A DNA stretch of 40,307 nt. Source: Burkholderiaceae bacterium (lineage in GTDB: Bacteria > Pseudomonadota > Gammaproteobacteria > Burkholderiales > Burkholderiaceae_C). Below are positions 31,973-38,845 of the stretch, piece by piece. The position numbers and the translations under genes are program-made. Where the stretch lies: contig JAEUOY010000080.1 in NCBI GenBank assembly GCA_016790515.1, forward strand, positions 1-40,307. Direction: 5' to 3'. Below the pieces are notes generated by a model. The model had not been told where the DNA came from, made no database searches, and saw only the letters and a list, made by a program, of their open reading frames with translations. The number at the start of each line of letters is the position of its first letter. Position 1 is the stretch's first letter.

Positions 31973-33616
31973 CTATTTCAGGTCGACCTTGCTGCCCTTG
32001 ACCTCGACGTTGCCCGAGGCATCGACCTTGAAGTCCTTGGCCGAGACGATGGCGACGCCGTCCTTGTTCATCGTCAACTTGTTGCCGTGCTTGTCGCTCA
32101 GCTCGATCACCTCCTGGTCGTCGTCGAGCAGCACCTTGGCGCCGCCGGGCGTCTGCAGGTACAACTGCGGCTTGTCGGCGTCGACGAAGGCGAGCGTCAG
32201 CGCCTTCTTCGTGACCAGGCCGCGCTTGGTGTTGTCGGCGCTGTCGTCGACGATGTCGGCAGGCGGCTTGTTCGTGCTGCCGTACATCGCGCCCAGCACC
32301 ACCGGTTGCCGCGGGTCCTGGTTGAAGAAGCCCAGCACCACCTCGTCGCCGGGCTCGGGCCAGAAATACCAGCCGCGATCCTTGCCCGCATCGGGCATCG
32401 CCATGCGGGCCCAGTAGCCCGGCGCGTTGCTGCCCAGCGCCGGCAGCTTGACCTTGATGCGGCATTCCTTGTCCGGGTCCTCGTGCACCGCCTCGACGAT
32501 GCCGATCTGCAGGCCGCTGACGGCCGGCCACAGGCCGGCGGCCGCCGGCGCGGTGATGTCGGGCCGCGACCGGTGCGGCCGCGGCGACAGGCCGAACTGC
32601 AGGTCGGTGACCCAGCCATCGCCGTCGATGCGGTGGCACAGGCCGCTGACCAGGGCCTTGCCGGCGAAGGCCTTGGGCACGCCCTTGAGCTCGACGGCCT
32701 GCAGCAGGGCTGCCTTGCCGTCGCCGGGCAGGCGCAAGCGCCCGCGCACCATGGCCAGTGCCCCGCGCTGGGCCTCGCTGTCGGCCCAGGCCTTGGCCTC
32801 GTCGGGCTGCAGGTTCACCGGATGCACCAGCACCGCATCGCGGTAGCCCAGGGCCTGCGCGAGCTTCTTGGCGGTGGCGCTGCCCTGGCCGGGCGCGGGT
32901 GCGCTCGCGCCGGTGGCTTCGGCCGCAGCCTGCTTCTTGACGTCCCAGCTGAGCGCCTTGAAGCCGACGTCCTGGCCCATCGCGTCGGTCTCGAACTCGA
33001 GGTCGTAGACCTCCGAAATGCCGTAATCCACGCTGATCGCCGCCGCACCGCTGGCCTTGGGCTTGGCGACCCGGACCGTGCCGTCGGTGACCGCCACCAC
33101 CATCGCATTGGCCTCGGCACGGCCGACCAGCAGGTCCCAGTCGGTGCAGTCGTACTGCACGACGGTCGCATGCTGCAGCGTCGTCGCTTCCACGTCGGCC
33201 TTCAGGCCGGCATCGGACACCAGCTGCTTGATCAGGTCGCTGTCCTTCATCTTCTCGAGCACCTGGCTGCGCCGCGGCTGGGTCAGCTTGATCGACTTGT
33301 CGCGCAGTTCCACCCGCAACAGCGTGCCCTGGGCGTTCGATTCGAACGCATGGCGCACGACCAGGCCCTTGAACAGCAGCTGGTCGGTCTGCGAGGTGTC
33401 GCCCTCGTAGCGCGCCTTGATCTGGATCTCCTTGCCTGGATCGAACTTGCCGCTGTCGCTGACCGGATAGCTGCGCTCGGCGATGTCGCCGTCGAGATAG
33501 ACCAGCAGCGCGCTGGGCTGCCGGTTGAGCTCGCGCCGGACGTCCACCGACAGCAACTGGTAGGTCGCATCGATCGCCTGGCCGTCGCTGCTCACGGTGA
33601 CGGTGACCACGCTCAT
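31973..33616 (-). CDS. VgrG-like spike protein (Afp8-like)
   Basis: This 547-residue protein is the trimeric spike hub. Residues 1-360 form a gp27-like part (VTVTVSSDGQAIDATYQLLSVDVRREL at the start, LKLTQPRRSQVLEKMKDSDL region). About 362-452 is the gp5 OB-fold (GIVEAVHEDPDKECRIKVKLPAL, YWARMAMPDAG, WYFWPEPGDEVVLGFFNQDPRQPVVLGAMYGSTNKPP). A short beta-helix tail ends it (DKHGNKLTMNKDGVAIVSAKDFKV). It ends without an effector extension. ATG 33616 overlaps the adaptor stop by 4 bp (ATGA), giving translational coupling. It should nucleate the tube and carry the PAAR-like tip. Confidence 0.94.
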   Translation of the reverse strand: MSVVTVTVSSDGQAIDATYQLLSVDVRRELNRQPSALLVYLDGDIAERSYPVSDSGKFDPGKEIQIKARYEGDTSQTDQLLFKGLVVRHAFESNAQGTLLRVELRDKSIKLTQPRRSQVLEKMKDSDLIKQLVSDAGLKADVEATTLQHATVVQYDCTDWDLLVGRAEANAMVVAVTDGTVRVAKPKASGAAAISVDYGISEVYDLEFETDAMGQDVGFKALSWDVKKQAAAEATGASAPAPGQGSATAKKLAQALGYRDAVLVHPVNLQPDEAKAWADSEAQRGALAMVRGRLRLPGDGKAALLQAVELKGVPKAFAGKALVSGLCHRIDGDGWVTDLQFGLSPRPHRSRPDITAPAAAGLWPAVSGLQIGIVEAVHEDPDKECRIKVKLPALGSNAPGYWARMAMPDAGKDRGWYFWPEPGDEVVLGFFNQDPRQPVVLGAMYGSTNKPPADIVDDSADNTKRGLVTKKALTLAFVDADKPQLYLQTPGGAKVLLDDDQEVIELSDKHGNKLTMNKDGVAIVSAKDFKVDASGNVEVKGSKVDLK

Positions 33617-34326
33617 GACGGGGCGCCGCCGTCCAGCGGCGGGAACACGATGCGCTGGCCCGGCTCGAGCCTGCGGAAGTCGTCGAGCGCGTTGTGCTGC
33701 GCCACCCGCAGGTAGTGGCGCGAGCTGCCATAGATCGCCTGGCACAGCAGGGGCAGCGTGTCGCCGGCCTTGGCGATGCGCACATGGGTCAGGTCGGGCG
33801 AGCTCTTGGCCGCCGCCAGCGCGCCGGTGGTGCTGGCGACGTCCTCGACGAAGGCGACGTCGAGCTCGGCGCGCAGCGGATCGCCGGCCTCGTCGAACAC
33901 CGTGTAGGTGATGTCGAGCTTGTGCAGCCGGCCGGGGAAGCTGAAGTCGCCCCAGCGCACCACCAGGAAGTTCGGCTGGTGGATGTCGCCGTTCATGCGC
34001 AGGCACAGCTTCTCGAAGGTCTGGATGTCCTTCTTGACGCTGGGCGGGTCGATCAGGCGCTCGAGGCCGATCTTGTTGACTCCCGTGCCGTCGAAGACCA
34101 GCTTCAGCGACAGGTCGCCCGGCGCGGTGTAGGCATAGCGCGACGGCCAGCCCTGCATCGTCACGCCCTTGCGCCGCTCGGTGTAGGCCACCGCATGGCT
34201 GCGCTTGTAGGTGGTGGGATTGAACATCACCTCCATGCGCGGCGGGTCGGCCGGGCGCTTGCGCTTGACGTCGAGGAAGGCCTCGATGCGCAGCTTCTCG
34301 AGCTTGAACAGGTTCAGCAGGGACAC
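33613..34326 (-). CDS. LysM-type spike-tube adaptor (Afp7-like)
   Basis: The 237-residue protein links spike and tube. It starts with LLNLFKLEKLRIEAFLDVKRKRPADPP, followed by EVMFNPTTYKRSHAVAYTERR and a beta-rich body (DLSLKLVFDGTGV, INRPNFLVVRWGDF-like), and ends with a LysM domain at about residues 185-235: VRIAKAGDTLPLLCQAIYGSSRHYLRVAQHNAL...GQRIVFPPL. The GTG at 34326 is chosen because GGGAGG lies 5 bp upstream and ATG starts in this frame upstream are in repeat sequence. A GC-rich palindromic element fills the 83-bp gap to the DUF5908 gene. The stop overlaps the spike gene start. Afp7 and Pvc7 have the same architecture. Confidence 0.92.
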   Translation of the reverse strand: MSLLNLFKLEKLRIEAFLDVKRKRPADPPRMEVMFNPTTYKRSHAVAYTERRKGVTMQGWPSRYAYTAPGDLSLKLVFDGTGVNKIGLERLIDPPSVKKDIQTFEKLCLRMNGDIHQPNFLVVRWGDFSFPGRLHKLDITYTVFDEAGDPLRAELDVAFVEDVASTTGALAAAKSSPDLTHVRIAKAGDTLPLLCQAIYGSSRHYLRVAQHNALDDFRRLEPGQRIVFPPLDGGAPS

Positions 34327-34409
34327 ATCAGGCCTCCCGCCGGGCCGCCCCAAGGGAGGCCTGCGCCCCCGCGGGGGGCCGCGAACGAAGTGAGCGTGGG
34401 GGCGCCATG
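34327..34409. repeat. GC-rich palindromic intergenic element between DUF5908 and adaptor genes
   Basis: The gap contains GGCCTCCC at 34331-34338 paired with GGGAGGCC at 34354-34361, a CCCCC/GGGGG-rich palindrome around 34365-34380, and a GAACGAAGTGAGCGTGGGGG-like tail. A related element is in the 35083-35162 gap: on the minus strand about 32 of 40 aligned bases match. Elements with the AACGAAGTGAGCG core are frequent in Burkholderiales intergenic DNA. Confidence 0.7.
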
Positions 34410-34598
34410 TCAGCGTTCCTTCTCGCGCGCCAGCACGCGCAGCACCTGGCGCACGCATTCCTGCACGATCGCCTCGACATCCAGCGGCGCGGCGGCGCGG
34501 CCCTCGGCATCGCCGCCTTCGTCCGCGCCGCGCGGGCCCGCATCGCCGGTGGAGGCGATGGTCGCGCGGATCACCAGTTCCCGGATCTCGATCGGCAT
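34410..34598 (-). CDS. DUF5908 protein (Afp6-like small eCIS protein)
   Basis: This 62-residue protein begins MPIEIRELVIRATI, the signature of the DUF5908 family found next to tube and adaptor genes in eCIS loci (afp6/pvc6 position). A Gly/Ala-rich middle (residues 17-38) and a C-terminal helix with VQECVRQVLRVLAREKER follow. Its role is unresolved; it may be an assembly factor. It starts 37 bp after the third tube-like gene and has no strong ribosome site. It would easily be missed by length filters. Confidence 0.85.
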   Translation of the reverse strand: MPIEIRELVIRATIASTGDAGPRGADEGGDAEGRAAAPLDVEAIVQECVRQVLRVLAREKER

Positions 34599-34635
34599 GG
34601 CGGCGTGGGCCGTGCAGGAATCGGCGGGCCGGCCA

Positions 34636-35082
34636 TCACACCCGCAGCACCTGCATGCGGGCGTAGGCCAGTTCCATCGTGTCGATCACCAGTCCGGGCG
34701 TCGTGGCATCGAGGTCCGAGGTCGACCACTTCACCGGCCAGGCCTTCATGAACAGCCAGGCGGCCATCGGCAGGCCGTCCTCGGACAGCAGCGTGACCAG
34801 CACGTTGGAGGTGACGAACTTGAAGGTGCTGAGCGAGGCGTTGAACTCGATGTTCAGCGGCGAGCCGACCACCATGCCTCGCTCGAGCACCAGGTTGCCG
34901 TGGCTCACGCTCCTGGGCAGCTGCTGGGTGTAGAGGTTCTGCCCGCCCTCGGCCAGCGCCTCGGTCTCGACCGTCATCGACAGCCCCGACACCTTCGAGA
35001 AGCGAAGGTCCAGCGGGTTGGGGACCACCCCGCCGGCCATGAACAGCACCGCGAAGCGCATGCCGATGATCGGAGTGGCCAT
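34636..35082 (-). CDS. Tube-like protein 3 (Afp5-type, gp19 family)
   Basis: This 148-residue protein is of the tail-tube (gp19/TIGR02241-like) fold: RFAVLFMAGGVVPNPLDLRFSKVSGLSMTVETEAL, LPRSVSHGNLVLERGMV, FNASLSTFKFVTSNVLVTLLSEDGLPMAAWLFMKAWPVKWSTSDLDA and a C-terminal strand LVIDTMELAYARMQVLRV are typical (KVSGL, LVLERG, PVKW). It is more divergent than the other two and could be the first, spike-proximal tube ring (Afp5 position). ATG 35082 follows a GC-rich element at 35083-35162. Start and order suggest a distinct ring rather than the main tube. Confidence 0.88.
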   Translation of the reverse strand: MATPIIGMRFAVLFMAGGVVPNPLDLRFSKVSGLSMTVETEALAEGGQNLYTQQLPRSVSHGNLVLERGMVVGSPLNIEFNASLSTFKFVTSNVLVTLLSEDGLPMAAWLFMKAWPVKWSTSDLDATTPGLVIDTMELAYARMQVLRV

Positions 35083-35162
35083 CTCAGTACCGCCCGGCCG
35101 TTCCGAAGATACCGAACGCCCCGTCGGGGGGCAGCGATCGCAGCGAGCGTGCGGGCATCATT
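35083..35162. repeat. GC-rich palindromic intergenic element between two tube-like genes
   Basis: On the minus strand the part CCCGCACGCTCGCTGCGATC followed by GCTGCCCCCCGACGGGGCG aligns with the element in the 34327-34409 gap at about 32 of 40 positions, indicating a repeated element inserted between operon genes or a degenerate copy of a Burkholderiales dispersed repeat. Confidence 0.6.
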
Positions 35163-35606
35163 TCAATGGGTCTCGATGGTTATGCCCGAGGCCATCAGCG
35201 TCAGGCTCTCGACCGCGGCATCGCCGGCCGAGGCCTGCAGCGCGGGCGACTCGAGCTTGGTCGGCACCGCCTTCTGCACGCGCCAGGTGACCACCGGGTC
35301 GCCCGACTCGTCGCACAGGCTCACGCTGATCGGCCGCTTGTCGCCGGACTCGAGCCATTCGCGCAGCTGCGGCAGGCCCTTGACGACGCCGCGCTTGAGC
35401 GTCAGCGGCACGTACTTGTCGAGCCGGAATCGGACGATCTCCTCGCCCTCCGTGAAGCTCAGGCCGTGGCGGTAGGTCAGCGTCTCGAACTCGCGCGCCA
35501 GGCCCGACACCTCGGCAAAGCCCATCGCCACGTCGCTGACGGTGACGCGGAAGTTGTAGGCCGCCAGCGGGTAGCCGGCGACCTGGTCCGCGATGCTGTG
35601 GGCCAT
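35163..35606 (-). CDS. Tube-like protein 2 (gp19 family)
   Basis: This 147-residue protein aligns with the gp19/TIGR02241 tube fold: YNFRVTVSDVAMGFAEVSGLAREFETLTYRHGLSFTEGEEIVRFRL, PLTLKRGVVKGLPQLREWLESGDKRPISVSLCDESGDPVVTWRVQKAVPTKLESP and a C-terminal VESLTLMASGITIE. The VSGL, LKRGVV, WRVQKAVPTKL and VESL blocks match the other tube copy at 35652-36119, so they are paralogues. ATG 35606 has GAGGA upstream; a TTG 6 bp earlier is an alternative. Two near-identical-fold tubes plus one divergent copy match the tube/initiator set of Afp and PVC. Confidence 0.9.
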   Translation of the reverse strand: MAHSIADQVAGYPLAAYNFRVTVSDVAMGFAEVSGLAREFETLTYRHGLSFTEGEEIVRFRLDKYVPLTLKRGVVKGLPQLREWLESGDKRPISVSLCDESGDPVVTWRVQKAVPTKLESPALQASAGDAAVESLTLMASGITIETH

Positions 35607-35651
35607 CGCCAATCCTCAGTCGGAACAAGGGGGACAGCCGTGCCGAGGTGT

Positions 35652-36119
35652 TCACGCCTCCTCGATGATGATGTTGTCGGCCGTCAGCTGCATCGACTCG
35701 ACCGCCACGTCGTTCGAACTGGCGGTGAACGCCGGCGCGTCGAGCTGGGTCGGGAAGGCGTTGAGCACCTTCCAGCTGACCACTGCCGCGCCGTTCTCGT
35801 CGCACAGCCGGATCATGATGTCCTTCTTGACCACCCGGTTCAGCGCGATGGTGTTGATCCAGTTGTACAGCGTGGCCACGCTGACGCCGGTGACCACACC
35901 CTTCTTCATCGTCAGCGTGGTGACCTTGGGCTTGCCCGGCATGTACAGGATGCGCGGGCCAGGGCCCTTCAGCGCGCTTTCGGTGTAGGTGATGGTCTCG
36001 TAGGCGATGTTGAGCCCGGAGACCTCCGAGAAGCCGACCGTCGTGCCGTCGATCTCGACGCGGAAGTTGTAGACCGGCAGCGGGTACTCGGTTTTGATCT
36101 GTTCCTTGGTCAGTGCCAT
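35652..36119 (-). CDS. Inner tube protein (Afp1-like main tube)
   Basis: This 155-residue protein is the likely main tube subunit. It starts MALTKEQIKTEYPLPVYNFRVEIDG, then FSEVSGLNIAYETITYTE, LTMKKGVVTGVSVATLYNWINTIALNRVVKKDIMIRLCDENGAAVVSWKVLNAFPTQLDAPAF and ends VESMQLTADNIIIEEA, all typical of CIS tubes. It is next to the sheath gene, the usual place for Afp1. ATG 36119 follows a 76-bp gap to the sheath stop. A homologous ring is encoded at 35163-35606, and a divergent one at 34636-35082. Confidence 0.93.
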   Translation of the reverse strand: MALTKEQIKTEYPLPVYNFRVEIDGTTVGFSEVSGLNIAYETITYTESALKGPGPRILYMPGKPKVTTLTMKKGVVTGVSVATLYNWINTIALNRVVKKDIMIRLCDENGAAVVSWKVLNAFPTQLDAPAFTASSNDVAVESMQLTADNIIIEEA

Positions 36120-36195
36120 GATGGTGTGCGCCTCGCAGTGACGTTGTCAGGGGATGCCGACGGGCCCGGGGACTCGGTGAGCCCGGTGGGCGGCG

Positions 36196-37863
36196 TCATT
36201 CGGTCTGCAGCTTGTGCGAGAAGCGCAGGATGATGAACTCGGCCGGCCGCACCGCGGCGACCCCGATCTCGACCACCATGCGGCCCTCGAGCACGTCCTG
36301 CGGCGTCATCGTCGTACCCAGGCCGACACGCACGAAGTACGCCGCCTCGGGCTTGGCGCCGGCCAGCGCGCCGCGTTCCCACAGCCCGTAGAGGTAGCTC
36401 TCGATCATCGCCTTCACCTTCAGCCAGGTGGTGGCGTCGTTGGGCTCGAAGATCGCGAACGCGGTGGCCTTGCGGGTCGACTCCTCGATCGTGATGAACA
36501 GCCGGCGCACCGAGACGTAGCGCCACTCGTTGTCGTTGCCGGCCAGCGTGCGCGCGCCCCACACCAGCGTGCCCTTGCCGGTGAAGGCGCGGATCGCGTT
36601 GATCGACTTGCCGGCGGTCGGATCGACGTTGAGGTTGTCCTGCTCGGCGTCGGTGATCTTGGCCACCGGGCCCAGCACCGCCATCACGCCGACGTTGCCC
36701 GGCGCCTTCCACACGCCCTGCTCGCGGTCGACGCGGGCGTAGATGCCGGCGATCGCGGCACTGGGCGGCAGCACGACGAGCTGCGCATCGAGCGCGGCGC
36801 GGGCGGCGCTGTACAGCGCCGTCTCGGTCTTGGCGATCGTTGCCAGCGTGTCGCCCGGCGGCGTCGGCAGCGGCACCGCGGTGCGCGCGACGTCGGCAGC
36901 GGCGACGGCGCCGGTGCCGTCACCGCCGCGAACGACATTGAAGCCCAGGGGATTGTTGTTCGCCGCCTTGAAGGCGGTCCAGGCCGTGACGATGTCGTTG
37001 CCGGTCTTGCCGTTGACGTCGGCGATCGCCAGCGCCCCGGCGGCCACGGTGAAGCTCGCCGCCTTCGCCTTGTCGCCGAAGCTCATCGTCACGCCAGGGT
37101 TGCTGCCCGCCACGCCGGTGTAGCTGACGACGATGCCGTTGGGAGCGCCGAAGCTGAGGTTGCCGGTGACGTTGACCACCGCAGCGGCGCCGGCACGGAC
37201 GACGCTGATGTCCTCGTCGCGGTAGGCCGGGTTGATCGAGGTCAGCAGGTAGGGGTGGTAGGCGGCACCGTAGGCCAGGTTGGCCGACAGGTTGCTGTCG
37301 TTGCGCAGCGCCACCGGATCGCCGTTGTGCACATCGATGATCGTGAAGCGGTCACCCAGGCTCTTGCACTGCGCCAGCGCCTGGCCGCAGACCTCGTAGT
37401 AGGCCTGCGGCGTCAGCAGCGCGGCGGCGTCGGTCAGCACCAGCAGCGTGGGCTCGTCCTCCTTCTCCAGCGCGGCCAGGCCGGCGGCAAAGCGCGTCTT
37501 GCTGGGGCTGTTGCGGTAGTTGCCCACCGAGACGATGTAGGCCGGGCCGCCGCCGTTCTTGAAGTAGTGGCTGATCGCGTTGTACAGCGAGAAGGCGCTG
37601 GCCGGCGGCACCGCCTCGATCGTCGGCGCGGTGGCCGGCGCCGTGGCCTGCGTGACCTTGAACTTCGCCGGCTGCGGCCCGCCGAAGGCGGTCCGGTACT
37701 CGAGCAGCGTGCTCACCCGCACGACCTTGGGCTCGGCGGTGTCGGCCGGTCCGAGTTCGGTGTAGCCGACGAAGGCCGGCACCGCGGTGGCCACCTCGGC
37801 CACGGAGGGTGGCAAGGTCGAGATCTCTTCGACGTAGACACCGGGGGTCTTGTACACGGGCAT
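36196..37863 (-). CDS. Contractile sheath protein (Afp2-4-like)
   Basis: This 555-residue protein is the contractile sheath. It opens with MPVYKTPGVYVEEISTLPPSVAEVATAVPAFVGYT, the N-terminal CIS sheath signature (PGVYVEE), and ends with the LRFSHKLQTE-like C-terminal handshake strand (FIILRFSHKL). The middle contains the KVDREQGVWKAPGNVGVM-like core (YARVDREQGVWKAPGN), LVWGARTLAGNDNEWRYVSVRRLFITIEES and a Gly/Ala-rich outer domain. Only one sheath gene is found, whereas Afp and PVC have three. I chose ATG 37863 because GGAG is 8 bp upstream; the in-frame GTG at 37872 would add MSA. It follows the DUF4255 gene by 39 bp. Confidence 0.95.
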   Translation of the reverse strand: MPVYKTPGVYVEEISTLPPSVAEVATAVPAFVGYTELGPADTAEPKVVRVSTLLEYRTAFGGPQPAKFKVTQATAPATAPTIEAVPPASAFSLYNAISHYFKNGGGPAYIVSVGNYRNSPSKTRFAAGLAALEKEDEPTLLVLTDAAALLTPQAYYEVCGQALAQCKSLGDRFTIIDVHNGDPVALRNDSNLSANLAYGAAYHPYLLTSINPAYRDEDISVVRAGAAAVVNVTGNLSFGAPNGIVVSYTGVAGSNPGVTMSFGDKAKAASFTVAAGALAIADVNGKTGNDIVTAWTAFKAANNNPLGFNVVRGGDGTGAVAAADVARTAVPLPTPPGDTLATIAKTETALYSAARAALDAQLVVLPPSAAIAGIYARVDREQGVWKAPGNVGVMAVLGPVAKITDAEQDNLNVDPTAGKSINAIRAFTGKGTLVWGARTLAGNDNEWRYVSVRRLFITIEESTRKATAFAIFEPNDATTWLKVKAMIESYLYGLWERGALAGAKPEAAYFVRVGLGTTMTPQDVLEGRMVVEIGVAAVRPAEFIILRFSHKLQTE

Positions 37864-37902
37864 GGCGCTCACTCCGTTCGTGGCTGCAAGGTGTTGCGAA
37901 GC

Positions 37903-38487
37903 TCAGGCGCGCTGCGAGGTGCGCACCACCGTCTGGCCGATCTGCGGCACCGCCGCACCCTCGGCATCCCTGAACACCACCATCCGCACCCGGAAGAGCA
38001 CCGACGGTTGGTAGCTGATGCGCAAGGCGCTCCAGATCTCGTTCTGCTCGGCCAGCGGCATCGTCACCAGTTCGAGCACCAGCTTGTCGATCGACGCCGG
38101 CAGGCCGGGCGTGCCGGCCTGGTCGAGCGCGCGGTTCATCAGCAGGAAGCGGATCACCAGCGACAGCTGGTTCAGCCCCTCCTCGTAGACCTTGAAACGG
38201 GCGACGAACAGCACGTACAGGTTCAGCCGGATCTCCGGCTGCAGCTTGCGCAGGCTGGCCTCACCCGGCGTGCGCAGGTAGGGGTCGGCCGAGCGCTGGC
38301 TGGTCTCCTGCTCGATGTTGAGCAGCAGCACGGTGATGGCGTTGAGCCGGAACTCGATCGGGTCGGACTTCTCGCCGTCGATCAGCTGTACCCGCGCCTC
38401 GGCGGAGTCGGGACCGGCGTCCGGCAGGCTGGCGCTCAGGTGGGCATTGAGCCGATCGCGCAGCAGGCACAGGACGTCACCGATCAT
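37903..38487 (-). CDS. DUF4255 tube terminator/cap protein (Afp16/Pvc16-like)
   Basis: This 194-residue protein is the first gene of the eCIS operon. The DUF4255 domain covers almost its whole length: MIGDVLCLLRDRLNAHL, VQLIDGEKSDPIEFRLNAITVLLLNIEQE, RLNLYVLFVARFKVYEEGLNQLSLVIRFLL and LVLELVTMPLAEQNEIWSALRISYQPSVLFRVRMVVF are clear family blocks. In Afp and PVC this protein caps the distal end of the tube and sheath. ATG 38487 is preceded by GAGG about 11 bp upstream. The remaining upstream frame is not coding. It is divergent from tonB with a 358-bp gap. Confidence 0.92.
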   Translation of the reverse strand: MIGDVLCLLRDRLNAHLSASLPDAGPDSAEARVQLIDGEKSDPIEFRLNAITVLLLNIEQETSQRSADPYLRTPGEASLRKLQPEIRLNLYVLFVARFKVYEEGLNQLSLVIRFLLMNRALDQAGTPGLPASIDKLVLELVTMPLAEQNEIWSALRISYQPSVLFRVRMVVFRDAEGAAVPQIGQTVVRTSQRA

Positions 38488-38845
38488 GAATGCATGGCCT
38501 CGTTCCCCAAGCCCTCGCCGCCGCGGCGAGGAACCCGAATCGCGATCATTGTGAGCGGGCCGGCCGACCTTGCACCACCCCCTAACTTGCACCGTCGCGC
38601 GTCGACGCGCGACGTCGTGAACGCGGCGCTGCGTGTCCGGCCGGCCGGCTCTCGCGCCGCCCGCCGGCCGGTGCGGCAGCGCCGGCTTAGGGTGATGTCC
38701 CGAGCGGCCGGCGCGTTGATTCAGGCTATATTGCGCCCCGCCATCGCACAAGACAGATGACGGCCTTCGGCTCATGACGCCGTTGCACGCTGAGCCGTCA
38801 CAGCGACCCGGCGAGATGCCGTCGGGCCGACTGGAGGTTACGAGA
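38488..38845. promoter_or_regulatory. Regulatory region between the eCIS operon and tonB
   Basis: No gene is visible in these 358 bp. They include an 8-bp hairpin (CCTCGCCG at 38513-38520 and CGGCGAGG at 38524-38531), two direct repeats CTTGCACC at 38569-38576 and 38586-38593, a perfect 22-bp palindrome at 38593-38614, and inverted GGCCGG-rich arms around 38641-38671. A TATATT hexamer at 38727-38732 could be the tonB -10, with no clear -35. GGAGG at 38833-38837 is the tonB ribosome site. Confidence 0.6.
38593..38614. promoter_or_regulatory. 22-bp perfect palindrome with adjacent CTTGCACC direct repeats (candidate operator)
   Basis: The half-site CGTCGCGCGTC repeats inverted about a GTCGAC centre. 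It abuts two copies of CTTGCACC 17 bp apart (38569-38576, 38586-38593). Perfect symmetry of this length and its place about 106 bp upstream of the first eCIS gene suggest a binding site for a dimeric regulator, though high GC makes chance palindromes more common. Confidence 0.45.

Larger units (their letters stand above)
14529..38487 (-). other. Extracellular contractile injection system (eCIS, Afp/PVC-type) gene cluster
   Basis: Seventeen consecutive minus-strand genes encode a complete headless contractile particle: terminator/cap, sheath, tubes, adaptor, spike, tip, baseplate, fibre, tape measure, ATPase and a candidate cargo. Most gaps between genes are 90 bp or less and several overlap, which argues for one transcript read from about 38.5 kb toward 14.5 kb. 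Capsid, portal, terminase, holin and lysin genes are absent, as are TssJLM and ClpV, excluding prophage and type VI secretion. The DUF4255, DUF5908, CIS tape-measure, DUF4157 and AAA+ ATPase set is diagnostic for eCIS. Confidence 0.93.

Noticed and set aside
14529-38487. Prophage or tailocin interpretation
   Set aside because: No capsid, portal, terminase, integrase, lysis or replication genes, and the CIS-specific cap, tape-measure, DUF5908 and AAA+ set is present.
14529-38487. Type VI secretion system interpretation
   Set aside because: No TssJ/K/L/M membrane complex, no ClpV with double AAA modules and no Hcp of T6SS type. The ATPase is a single-module eCIS type.
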